From Dicyema japonicum (lineage: Eukaryota > Dicyemida > Rhombozoa > Dicyemidae), in the NCBI GenBank assembly GCA_011109175.1, contig RDEW01000002.1, positions 1,904,834-1,968,833 on the forward strand: a DNA stretch of 64,000 nucleotides. Direction: 5' to 3'. Position 1 is the stretch's first letter, and every line of letters starts with the position of its first letter. Positions 53,611 through 63,889 of the stretch are shown piece after piece. The notes beneath the pieces are model-generated. The model did not search any database. It was not told the origin of the DNA and worked only from the letters and a program-made list of their open reading frames with translations. Position numbers and translations under genes: made by a program.

Positions 53611-54209
53611 ATGGTCTTGTGTTGTTGTTAAAAGTAGAAAATAGGACTTGAATTTTCGTTCGAATTGGAGAATGTAAGCAAAATTGTGGTCCCAGATGAC
53701 TATGACTGGCACATTAGGATTAAATGTACTTCCTGTGAGGAAAAATCTGAAAACGGACATTTCATAAAAGTAAACCAGAATGTAAATTATCACCAATTAT
53801 TTGAGAATATACAAAAACTGGCCCAGGAACGTGATTGGTCGTGCAATCTCGTCATGTCTTGTAAATTTTGCAGAAAACGGATCACCGTGGGTAACCGGTA
53901 GTTATAACCAAGACATCGACCCCGATAGTATCATCCCTTATAGTTATGATAATAACGGAAACTTTCAGACGGTGGTAAAATTCCAACTCAGGGGAGCAGA
54001 TTTGATCGAATTTAAATTTAGAGTTTATGGTGGATATTCAATTTAGGGAGATTTTGTTGTGGTTTCTGAGGGAGGGACTGTCTTTGAAGAAGTCTTGTTG
54101 GAAGATGGGGTAAAATTGGATTTAATTGTAGGAATGGGCTTCGTATGACGAAGAGTTCAACCAGACTGTGTTAGTCATGAATGCTAAATGGAGATTTATT
54201 TCTGTATAA
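53611..54209 (+). CDS. CZIB: CZIB (UPF0587/DUF866) zinc-binding protein
   Basis: The start codon is an exon by itself: ATG 53611-53613 is followed by a 24-nt intron (53614-53637). Further introns: 53891-53912 (22), 54023-54046 (24), 54110-54131 (22), and very probably an in-frame 24-nt one at 53782-53805. With all five the product is 160 residues, the length of human CZIB (C1orf123). Collinear blocks: KIGLEFSFELENVSKI, the first zinc pair CTSC, HFIKVNQN, the second pair CKFC, DNNGNFQTVVKFQLRG, EGGTVFEEVLLEDG, EWASYDEEF. CZIB is a conserved all-beta protein binding one zinc through two CxxC motifs; its cellular role is poorly defined. Stop TAA at 54207. Nothing is disrupted. Only 87 nt separate the ATG from SINE-1 copy 2's flank, so the promoter must be very short or lie inside the SINE. 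Confidence 0.96.
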
Positions 54210-54600
54210 TTTTTAAATTGGTATTGTCCTCAGTCATATATTTTTGTGATAAACTCGGAAAATAATTTAGTATAAAGTCTGGTTATTGTCAACGTCCAGT
54301 GTTTTTAGCCTTTATGGTTTTAATAATTATATTCGCCAGCCCCAACCGAGTTGTCATATAAAATTCATTTTCTTCGTCCTCAAGACAGCAATTAAAACTA
54401 TTTTTAGGCCCTGTCTCCACAATTTGTCAAAGTGCTCGATTGCGGATAGCTTCAATAAGGAGGATCGTGAAATCTGCATTGCCTACGAAGGACTTGCATA
54501 CGTCATCATGGGTCGGATAAATTGTTCATAAATCATGGCAAGGCTACCAGTATGTCTCAGTATGTCACTTTTAAAATTCTCATTTTCCTCAGAGCAGAAG
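54210..54600 (+). other. Unidentified open frame downstream of CZIB
   Basis: A plus-strand frame 54286-54528 reads CLHNLSKCSIADSFNKEDREICIAYEGLAYVIMG. It looks protein-like, but I cannot assign it. A GT...AG pair of 23 nt just upstream would allow splicing into it. Confidence 0.25.
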
Positions 54601-55877
54601 TTACTATGTTCTCAAGATAAAGGTGACTCCCAGAATCTTCGGTGTTTGTTAATAAAAATAGCCTCGTTCATCATAAAGATTTTTGGTTCGACACAGAGCT
54701 GTCTTTGGTAAGTGGTAAACAGCGTGACAAAGGACTTTGTTGCTGATGCGTCGACTCTCCGCTTCGAGAGCCATAGTTCCAGCTTGTCAAGCATTTGTTG
54801 GACTGAGTCGCTGATTGAATGCTTCTGTCCTTGGAAGCAAGAATGATATCGTCGACATAGGAGAGGATTAGACAGTTTTCATTACAGGTTTGTGGCATGT
54901 CGTTTATGTAGAGATTGAAAAAAGATGTCGATGGTAGGGATCCTTGAGGGACTCCATTTGGTATGAGACGGGATTTTGATTTTATGTTATTGCAAATCAC
55001 TTGTCCACGTCTCCACTTGAGAAGTTGGCAATCCATAGTTTTATGTTTGGGTGGATGCATGTATCGTAAATTTTCTCAGTAAGGAGTTTTCTTGAGACTG
55101 TTTCGAGAGCCTTTGTTACATCAACAAAGACCAAGACTGTTCGTTGGTGTGGTTTAGTGAAATTGAATCCCTCCGCAATAAACTGGCACAGGGACGTTAG
55201 GTATGTTGCAGTGGAGTGTTTAGCCTGGAATCCTTGTTGGAAGGGAGAGAGCGGGATGTAGTCTTTGATATTTATGAACATAGGATCGAGATTGGTCTGT
55301 AGGAAAAGGGGTCATTTTCGGATTTTCCTGGGGTCATCGGTTTGATTGATGATCTCTTCCAGACATACGGAATAGTGTTCATATTTATTGATATTGTGAA
55401 ATGTAGCGATTAAATCTAAAGCAAGAGGTTCTAGATGCTTTAGTTTAGAAATATTTCTGGACCTCGGTCTTTGGAGTTTCGGGTTTTTGATATTCCCACT
55501 GGACGTCCTTCGCCGTAAATATGGTCCGCACGTATGATCCTTCGGTTTTATTCGTTTAAGAGTACTTGGTGTTCTTTGGAATGGTTTTATGTGCTATGGA
55601 AGCATAGTAATTCATTGAGGTGTTTGGTTTGCAATGATATCCCATTTTGCGGTTCATCAAAAGACCTTTTGATAGACTTGATTTTGTTCCAGACCTTCTG
55701 TACTGACGGATTTTCTGTTAGAGCTTTTGATAGTTCTGTCCAGCTTTTCTCGTTTTTTACTGATATATTTGTTAATCTCCTTGTTTAGTGTACGAATTCT
55801 TATTATATCTCCTTCGACGGTATGTTCTTTTTCTTTAGTTTCTTTCTTTGACTAAATGTTTGGCTGTTGAATTGAAT

Positions 55878-56241
55878 CGCCTGTTCGTCGGTTGTCTTCC
55901 CATTTTCTAGCTTCTTGACTGAGCGAAGAGAACTGCTTTATGATGTTGTTTAATGATGATGCAGCATGTAGTTTTGATGACTTGATCTGCATGTCAATAC
56001 TGACGGATTTTCTTTTAGGGCTTTTGATAGTTCTGTCCAGCTTGCAAATCTTTGCCAGTCGCCTGTTCGTCGGATGTCTTCCCATTTTCTAGCTTCTTGA
56101 CTGAGCGAAGAGAACTGCTTTATGATGTTGTTTACTGATGAGGCAGCATGTAGTTTTGATGACTTGATCTGCATGTCAATACTGACGGATTTTCTTTTAG
56201 GGCTTTTGATTGTTCTGTCCAGCTTGCAAATCTTTGCCAGT
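55878..56241. repeat. 182-bp tandem duplication inside LINE-C
   Basis: CGCCTGTTCGTCGG...CTTTGCCAGT occurs twice, starting at 55878 and 56060, with a few mismatches. A partial third (GACGGATTTTCTGTTAGAG) precedes it at 55705. Confidence 0.85.
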
Positions 56242-56521
56242 CAGCGAGGTTATAATTTATCAAAGTAGGGAATGACCCTTAATTTGATCTTGTTTTTATT
56301 TGTAAAATGATCGGATTATGATCACTCATCGTTTCGTATTTCACTCTCCATGAAATTGAAGAAGCCGGAAGGGAAGACGCGATTGAAACGTCAGGAAATG
56401 ATGGTCTAGCATTTTGTCTTGGGGGTTCTTGTGTGAAAATTAGGGTCGTTTAGGATGCAAAATGTTCCCAAGTATTCGATTAGCATGTCTCCCCGTCTGA
56501 TTGACGTCTGACCTCTCAACC

Positions 56522-56831
56522 AGAGCGGGTGTTTTGTATTTAGGTCACCGCAAAGAAGAACGTCCTTTAGTGAGCTGATCGACGAAAGTTTCGGGCAAGT
56601 GGCTGATGATAAAAAATAGATATGAATTGATCAGAGTAAGACGTAACTTTGGGAGTTGGATTTTTGTGGCCAGAATAGAGCGGGTGTTTTGTATTTAGGT
56701 CACCGCAAAGAAGAACGTCCTTTAGTGAGCTGATCGACGAAAGTTTCGGGCAAGTGGCTGATGATAAAAAATAGATATGAATTGATCAGAGTAAGACGTA
56801 ACTTTGGGAGTTGGATTTTTGTGGCCAGAAT
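56522..56831. repeat. 155-bp tandem duplication inside LINE-C
   Basis: AGAGCGGGTGTTTTGTATTT...TTTTTGTGGCCAGAAT occurs at 56522 and again at 56677, almost identical. It is either a recent duplication or a local assembly error. Confidence 0.88.
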
Positions 56832-57239
56832 TTCGATACTTTTATGGTTTTGGAGACGGTTGTAGACGTATTTGGTGATATCTTCATAAGGGATCCCGTT
56901 TTGTATGATAGTTAGTAACCCTCCCCCAAGTTTTCCACATCTATCTTTGGGGACAACTGAGTATCCAGGAAATTTTGGAATTATGTTCGCACTTCTGAGT
57001 TTGGATTCTTGTAATAGAAGGACGTCAATTCTAGATTTTTCCATAATGTCTCTGACTTCGATGATCTTATATCTCATCCCGTGTATATTCATTTGCATGG
57101 TCTTTAAAGGTCCGGGGTTCGATTCGACGCCCCCACATAGAGACAGTCCGTCCTTGTAACCTAGGGCAGTGTAACTCTTTTCTTTAAAATGTCTCCAGTT
57201 TGGTGAGTTACGTGACATCCAACCAACCACAAAACACGG

Positions 57240-59545
57240 CGTTTGTAGAGTCTTCTTTTATTATTATAGGCACGTACGCGATGCCAAGATCATGACAAAG
57301 CATGTGCAACACGAAAAGTTAACAATCTAATTAACGTCGCCCATCTTTTTCGATCCGTTGCCATGTTCCGTAGCATATCTAGATCGTCCCAATCTTTAAG
57401 GCACTTTCCAATCCTCTTGAGATCTTCATCTAGAATAACCGGCAGTGTTGTTCTCTGACGGCCTCGGAAACAAGAAGCTTCTAAGACAAAATACTCCTCC
57501 ATTGCTATGTTGGCAGGGGTTCCCATATCGTGGCGGAGTATGTGTCCAAAGAGCCTCCATCTTGAATCAGTAATATCACATGATATTGGCTTAGTTCCTG
57601 TTCTCTTGTATAAGATTTCGGACGGCATTTTGAAAAAGCTTCGAGAAGAAAGGAGTGCTTGGAGATGATTTCTGTGAAAAAAATTCAACTTTTCGAGTTC
57701 CTGCCCTGTACATGCCCATGTACCGGCATTATATAATAGAATTGGGCTCACTAGGGCATTGTATAGTCTCATTCGAGTTTTAGGGTCAAGCCCTTTGTGC
57801 AGAAGCCAGGTCTCTTCATTTTGTTGAAAGCGACATTGGTTAGTGTCTTCCTTCGTGCTATATCTTGTGTCACCGAGTAGGGACCCTAGTTTTTTTGATC
57901 TACGCCAGTGCTCGTCGGTCCTTTCCTCACTTCTTTTTAGCTTTGTGATTTCGGTTTTGTTTGTGTTTACTTTTAATGACCACTCAGCCATTTTATCAGG
58001 CATTTTCTCCAAAAGTGCAATTANTTTAGGGTCAAGCCCTTTGTGCAGAAGCCAGGTCTCTTCATTTTGTTGAAAGCGACATTAGTTAGTGTCTTCCTTC
58101 GTGTTATATCTTCTGTGTCACCGAGAAGGGATCCTAGTTTTTTTGATCTACGCCAGTGCTTGTCGGTCCTTTCCTCACTTCTTTTTAGCTTCGTGATTTC
58201 GGTTTTGTTTGTGTTTACTTTTAATGACCACTCAGCCATTTTATCAGGCATTTTCTCCAAAAGTGCAATTAACTTTTTTTTGTTATTCGAAATAAAGTCC
58301 ACGTCGTCCGCATATGCTATTGTTCCTTCTCTGATATGAGGCTTCAAGTCTCGTAGAGCTGCCTCCAGATAAATAATGAACAAAATCGGGGATAATGGAT
58401 CTCCTTGAGGGGTACCAATTGTCGTTTCAAATGTCCTCGATAAAGCTTTCCCAGTCCTGACCATCAAACTCGTGTCCGTCAAGAGTGTCTTTACCATCCT
58501 AATCGTTGAGCTTTCCAAGAAGTGCTCCAGTATTTGCAGCAGCTTGTTCCTGTTGACGGAATCAAAGGCCTTTGACATATCAATCCCCAGAATGGTTGTC
58601 GTTATTTTAAATTTTTGAACAGTCGCACTTCTCCATTTGTGGCTCCATATAACATCTGACGTTGATCTCTTGCGGAAGCCACTTTGATAAGCCGACAGGT
58701 ACGGGTCTAGGCGTCCCTCCATTCTTTGAAGCGTAATATTGGCTAGTATCTTCCGTAATGTGTTGGTTAATACCACTGGTCTTAGGTTCTCAACTTTCCC
58801 CGATTTTTTGTTTGGCTTCTGTACTGGTATCAATAGTCCTTCTCAAGTGGCTCCTTTACTATACATTTCGTTTAGAATCCAGGCAATTATCATGTATAGC
58901 TTTTGAGTTCCATATTTGAAAAATTCACCATTTAAGCCATCTGGGTTGGGACTCTTATTGTCCGTCAGTTTGAAACTTGCTGTCATCACTTCTTCCAAAG
59001 TTATTTCTTCGTCTAATTTTCCCTGATCCGTGTTAATGATGAGTTTTGTGCCATTTTTTGATACGAATTGTGCTTCAAAAAAATCCGCTATAAATTCTGC
59101 AATTTCTTGTTGGTTAGCAATATGTTTTCCTTTTTCATCTCGTAAAATCAGTGTTTTCCTTGGTAGTTTTCTGATTTGTCCGACAGCTTCATAAAACTTC
59201 GCATTGTCTTTAAGGCCTTCGATTTTCTCTATTTTTGTTATTGTTTCGTTCTTTAATATTCAACGTGCAGCTTTTCTTATTTTCTTTTTGATGACTGTTC
59301 TTTCCTTTTGTAGCCGCTGTTTCGTATTTTTGTCATCTGTATTTAGACATTGTATCCATATCGCCTTTTGTTGATTTGCAAAGAGTTTCAAAGCGGTTGC
59401 TTCTTCAGTGGGTATTTTAGTTACGTAGTCCTCTTTCAGGTTACGTAGTCCTATATATCCGCAGCAATCATGATCTTCTGTTTGACCAAGGTCCACGCAA
59501 TTTGCGGTGCCAAATCTACTGATATTTCTTCCAATCCCTCATCGA
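57240..59545 (-). mobile_element. LINE-A relative, reverse transcriptase well preserved
   Basis: From the gap at 59545 the minus strand reads a coiled-coil-like linker (KDNAKFYEAVGQIRKLPRK), KLTDNKSPNPDGLNGEFFKYG, a stop near 58842, IPVQKPNKKSGKVENLRPVVL, YQSGFRKRSTSDVIW, DMSKAFDSVNRN, GTPQGDPLSPILF, IAYADDVDFIS, LGSLLGDTEDITRRK. After the N at 58024 it continues with RLYNALVSPILLYNAGTWA and FRGRQRTTLPVILDEDL. The 3' tail ends ATAATAATAAAAG at 57254. About half the residues differ from the 3.7-kb copy, so this is a separate subfamily. The 5' part lies in or beyond the gap. Confidence 0.88.
57779..58272. repeat. Duplicate of about 245 bp around a single N (assembly join)
   Basis: The sequence 57779-58023 is repeated as 58025-58272 with a handful of differences, separated by one N at 58024. 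In the LINE-A frame it duplicates the same protein segment (MPDKMAEWSLKVNTNKTEIT). This is what an unmerged contig overlap looks like. Confidence 0.9.
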
Positions 59546-59649
59546 NNNNNNNNNNNNNNNNNNNNNNNNNNNNNNNNNNNNNNNNNNNNNNNNNNNNNNN
59601 NNNNNNNNNNNNNNNNNNNNNNNNNNNNNNNNNNNNNNNNNNNNNNNNN
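59546..59649. other. Assembly gap, 104 N
   Basis: Unknown bases. It separates the 5' part of the LINE-A relative from the LINE-D 3' flank. Confidence 1.
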
Positions 59650-59654
59650 TATTT

Positions 59655-60885
59655 AATAGCTGCTGGCCTCCTACAAGTTAGTGAGGCAAGGGTTACTTAA
59701 CTAACTAACCTCTATTCCTGTATAGGTGTGTTCACTCAACATTCAGAGATTATCCTAGGTTGACATTCCATGCCGTCTTACTTCTCACCAGGCATCGATC
59801 CTCCATGTCTCTCTTCAGCTTGCATACTCTGCCGAGTTTTCCTTAGCAATTGCGTTTGTATAAAAGCTTTGACACTCTCCTCCACTTTGAGGGCATCCAG
59901 GTGGCATTTGAAGAATCTGGGGACAATTCCATACCAGGTGATGTCCACAGGGATTATTTTCACCTTAGCCCTATGAATAATTTCAAGTTCGTTCGCCAGT
60001 AGGTCATACTTGTGGAACTTTTTTACTTCAAAGTGATCCCACTTTTAACAAAAGTAATCGCATTTTTTGTCTTATCAAAACGAAAAAGTAGGGTTTGTTG
60101 TTCGTTACAGCCGTCCGTATCCGTCTCCACAAATTCATTTGCGACAACAGATCATACTGTATGAGTCTTGAGTTTCTTAGTTTTATTATTCTATATGACG
60201 GCAAAGATATAGGTGTTAACATCTGACCACTTCGTTATGCCGCCTGAGATGTGAGCTATTCAGCATTCTCCCACACCTAGTTGCAAGGTGATCGACGTTC
60301 TTTTTTGCTGAGTTACAATGTCCGCAATTAGTTTCTCCGTATCAAAAAACATGCTACGATCCTGAAATAGACACAGCCTTCTCTCGGTTATAGGAAAGTG
60401 ATTTTCATGCACTAGCTATCCAGAGGACTCAGCAATATTTACTTCGATGTCTTTCAAACACTGAAATAAAATAGAGTGCAGAGGTTTTTTCTCAATTTTT
60501 TTCAATAAAGATCATGCTGTATTTCCATCAATTTCGACAGGTCCTTCACATTTTCAATGTTGTACTTTCGGGAAATAAATTCTACGATAAGTGTGTTTTC
60601 TTTGAATTAATGACCCGTCGTATTCCCGCTGTTCTTAGGCAGTAATTTGCCTTATGTTCCAAGTCACCATAAAATCGGAGGAGCATTCGTTCTGCTTTGC
60701 TACTGACAGACTCGAGACATCTTCCAAATTTATTTCTTGGCAGATAAAGTCTTTCTTTGTTCGTCGGTTGCAAGTGAATATGTCGCGAGCACTGAAAGTG
60801 ATGACTTGACAGGTGGCAACATCTGTCATGATCAGGGTTGTTAAAAATCTTGATTTTTATGAAAAAAAGGTTCCCATTCAAAATG
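59655..60885 (-). mobile_element. LINE-D C-terminal half
   Basis: Minus-strand frames in order: KAERMLLRFYGDLEHKANYCLR, CGHCNSAKKNVDHLATRCGRMLN with LRRHNEVVR (a Cys-His module), NNKPYFFVLIRQKMRLLLLK (nuclease-like core), then IIPVDITWYGIVPRFFKCHLDAL. This is the order found in R2/Dong-like elements with a C-terminal restriction-like nuclease. Frameshifts throughout. The 3' UTR near the gap has TCACTAACTTGTAGGAGG. Confidence 0.75.
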
Positions 60886-60942
60886 GCCTCCGATAAATTT
60901 TTTCAGGTTTTGGATAAGTTCATCAATAAACATCACGAGATA

Positions 60943-61090
60943 TTTTACCAAGGTCCTCGACATCTTTAGGTAAAAAAGTCATCTTTTTTAAATCTTATAA
61001 AAATTGATTTTAAGGGGTCCTATGGCTAAGTGGAACATTTTACCAAGGTCCTCGACATCTTTAGCTAAAAAAGTCATCTTTTTTAATATT
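60943..61090. repeat. Short direct repeat
   Basis: TTTTACCAAGGTCCTCGACATC...AAAAAAGTCATCTTTTTT occurs at 60943 and 61038 (period 95), with one mismatch in about 48 bp. Confidence 0.85.
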
Positions 61091-61153
61091 TTTATATAAG
61101 TTTAAAATGAAATATTTATTTTCAAAAGAAAAAAAGGAAAATGATTATAAATG

Positions 61154-62194
61154 TTAATAGAACACATATTCTACTAAATTGAATATATATTCTGTCGGAT
61201 CCATATTAAGTAATATTTGTTCTTGAACAAATCTCAATATATTCTCAGATAAAGCGATATATTTAGTTTTTCTAAGAATTTTTTCTCCATTTTGTAATCT
61301 TAAGAATTTAATCATTATGCCTTCTTCTTTTATCAATTTCTTTACAAAATTTCTTGGCGTCTTGTTTAGTGTCCCAAATGTATTTCTAAAAACGTTGTGC
61401 CAGCCTTCAATTGAGTTATTTGTCCGAGGTAAGTCCTCATATAAATTATCCAGATTATTCCAATAATTAATTGGAAATTTTGGAATTAATGCATTTTCTT
61501 GATTTCCAATATAATTGATCGAAAAATATAATGGATTTAGAATTTCAGGAAAATCTGATCTCGACACTATCCAATCAAAAGTGTTCTTTACAGTATGTGT
61601 AGGAATATAGGAGAGGCATTTCAACAGTTTTACAAATCTATCGTTAATTTTAAATCACATTTAACCTATTTATATCTTCATTGTTTATGTCGTTGAAAAT
61701 TCCTAGTTCCAATATTTTTTATTAATATTTTGTCCTAGATGGAACATGCAGCAATTTATCCGTGCGTTTGGAAATGATTTTTGAAAAGAGTTTATTGCTC
61801 CTTTTTCAAAATCTGAGACAATAACTCTTGGTTCTAAATCCGGAATGAGACGTTTAATTATTTGAAGCATTGTGTCATATTCATTTTCAGTTTTTGATGT
61901 TAAAAGACAGAATATTATTGGAATTACATGGTGATTAATTATTACCGAGATTGTGAATAATTGCTTCCAAGGAAAAGGGCAGACAAAAAAAGTCCCATCA
62001 ATAGACCATATTTTATGATTTTTTAATGGTGTCGTCATTTCAGAATTAAAAAAATACCCATATTTGGTGAAAAGTGTACATATTGATTTTTCAGCGAAAA
62101 TAGTTAGTCGGTGGAAATATATTTTATATTTAGTCGGTGAAAATACATCAAAAGTGAACCCCGTCGACATTATCGACGTTGCGTTGCCTTTCAC
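61154..62194 (-). mobile_element. MULE transposase, broken
   Basis: Two minus-strand frames in series. The first (62194-61703) has IWSIDGTFFVCP (first catalytic Asp), VIPIIFCLLTSKTENEY, VIVSDFEKGAINSF (second Asp) and CCMFHLGQNI. The second (61624-61154) has CLSYIPTHTV and LPRTNNSIEGWHNVFRNTFG (acidic residue and conserved R-T-N-N...W-H). A stop and frame change lie between 61625 and 61703, where an open stretch LGIFNDINNEDINRLN bridges them. No FLYWCH or other DNA-binding domain precedes it, and no terminal repeats were found. Confidence 0.85.
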
Positions 62195-62209
62195 GATTGC
62201 AACAGAGAT

Positions 62210-62690
62210 CGATTAGCAGTCAACCAATCATAGATGGTGTTCAATCTCATCTGGGCGTTAGAGGCTGCAATTTGCGTCGATCGGTTCCGTATTGCAATTA
62301 TTGAGTCGTCTGCGTACAATAATAAAAAATTCCGTGTTCTTAATTTGATAGATTGAAAGGGGAAAAAATTGAAAAAAGTCGGAGAAAGCGAATACCGTAA
62401 TTTATTTATTTAAATACCCCAAGACAACGGTCAAAAATCGAAACTAACTATAAGTCCTCATCTTTGTCCAATCTTCCTCTCTCGATCCCACGCATGTACG
62501 TATTGGGCGGCTGTTTGCAGAAGTGCCTTGAGTCATTCCGGAATCTAGCCGCATGAGGACTTCCGGAAGAGTCAGTCCGGATCCATGTTCCCCAAAAGTC
62601 AATCACTTCCCGAGGTGAAAAAAGAAGTTTATTACAGAAGGCTTGGTTATCGATGTAAAGATGGCCTTCAACCCTGTTTCCTAACAAAAA
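62210..62690 (-). mobile_element. LINE-C palm fragment
   Basis: Minus strand from about 62400 reads LLLYADDSIIAIRNRSTQIAASNAQMRLNTIYDWLTANRSL, the catalytic YADD and following helix of LINE-C. An ORF at 62687-62448 (EVIDFWGTWIRTDSSGS) shares sequence with 26570-26620. Two pieces in unexpected order. Confidence 0.65.
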
Positions 62691-62699
62691 ATATATTTA

Positions 62700-63510
62700 G
62701 AATTTACATCCGACGTAAACTACCGGAGTCCCACAATGTTCCCCTTAGTATCCTATTTAACTCATTTCTACACGACTTTCCTAAGGTCTGGTTCCTATAA
62801 TCAAAATATTAAATCAAGGAATCCTTCTATATCTATGGTACAGAAAATACTAAGAAAAAATAAAAGAACTTATTTGCCTGCAAATGAATGAGATGTCTGG
62901 TTATACAGAAACACAACCTTCCGAATATGTTTTATCATTTTTCATCAAATTCAACATTTTGGTAATAATCCATAAAAATATCCTTTTAATTTTTATTTTA
63001 TGTCGATCACACGTATTCGATATGTGTGCAAGAGAAGGACGTCTAGAGTCTCCACCTCTAGAGTCTGCGGAGTCTGACATCGAATAGGAGAAGATGGGAG
63101 AGACTAGAATCTGGGATCATAAAAACGCGACAAGAATGTAATTAATATGATTCCTAATCTCTGTTATATAACAATTACATACCATTTTAGGTCATCAGAT
63201 CGGTGCATCATATTACTCTATTGTTTCAATGTCATTAGAGTATACCACAGACACCTACCACTTAAGAATAATACTTCTTTAGATGGAAGATAATCCTTTA
63301 CGATGTATTGTGGTTATCTAATTGTGATTACTCTCATCTCTTTGTAGATTCCGAGCTAGTGAATATTATTAGAATCTTCGAAGTAAATTTTTTCGTATTT
63401 CAAAGCTTAATTTTTAGAGTCGATAAAAAAAGGTGCCTTAAACTCCCTAAAAAACAAGTAAAACAATTCGCTAAGTTCAAATAAAGAGGACAAATGTTAA
63501 GACAATTTGT
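62700..63510 (+). other. Unresolved; one open frame
   Basis: A plus-strand ATG frame 62884-63084 (MNEMSGYTETQPSEYVLSFF, ending REGRLESPPLESAESDIE) has no recognised similarity. Otherwise AT-rich, with nothing supported. Confidence 0.25.
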
Positions 63511-63518
63511 TAGTAAAG

Positions 63519-63889
63519 TCAGCAATCAAGGAACTCAGCAGCCATCAGGACATCAAGTAGAGAACTCGGATCGAGGGGGAAATCAGTGCTGATCCCAGTT
63601 TTGACGGCACTGGAGCAATATTGAAAGTAATCACAGACCTTATTTAAGACATGGGATCTAAGAAATGTAATTATGGGGGGAACGGTATATCCATGAAGAA
63701 AATTTCATTACTCTCACGTTCGGTAGAAAGAACTGGGCCATCCAACATTGCCTTAATTGTACCAGAACGGAGGGTATTCTTCCTTTTAATAATGAATTCA
63801 AAGTTATCATTGGAGATTAGTTTGATGTACATTGACTCTGACCCCTCAAGTCCTCCAATTTCGACATTGTCTTCGAAAAGTGTTGACAT
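63519..63889 (-). CDS. ELOC: Elongin C
   Basis: Exon 1 63889-63684, a 26-nt GT...AG intron 63683-63658, exon 2 63657-63519 (TGA). 114 residues against 112 in human ELOC, collinear throughout: [42 protein letters not shown], then across the splice [11 protein letters not shown], and the C-terminal [13 protein letters not shown]. Elongin C has a BTB/SKP1 fold. It joins Elongin B to SOCS-box and VHL-box substrate receptors of Cullin-2/5 ubiquitin ligases, and serves as an elongin subunit for RNA polymerase II. The ATG at 63889 is chosen because it is the first in frame; the TTG six bases upstream is not a start. No disruption. The loop between the first helices and the C-terminus is shorter than in human, as is common in reduced genomes. 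Confidence 0.97.

Larger units (their letters stand above)
54605..57235 (-). mobile_element. LINE-C, most complete copy, with 2A-like motif
   Basis: Runs from an N-terminal ORF at 57230 to the thumb at about 54612. The first frame holds SLCGGVESNPGP, then the endonuclease start MQMNIHGMRYKI, LLLQESKLRS, RCGKLGGGLLTII and TLINSY. The reverse transcriptase is at 55281-54671: QQGFQAKHSTATYL, VFVDVTKALETVSRK, LIPNGVPQGSLPSTSFFNLYIND and YVDDIILASKD, with a frame change at 55000. Between them are stops and two internal tandem duplications. The 5' end abuts the 3' end of a LINE-A at 57240. Confidence 0.85.

Noticed and set aside
58043-58339. Plus-strand 98-codon frame and its twin at 57843
   Set aside because: Antisense to the LINE-A reverse transcriptase and duplicated only because of the assembly overlap.
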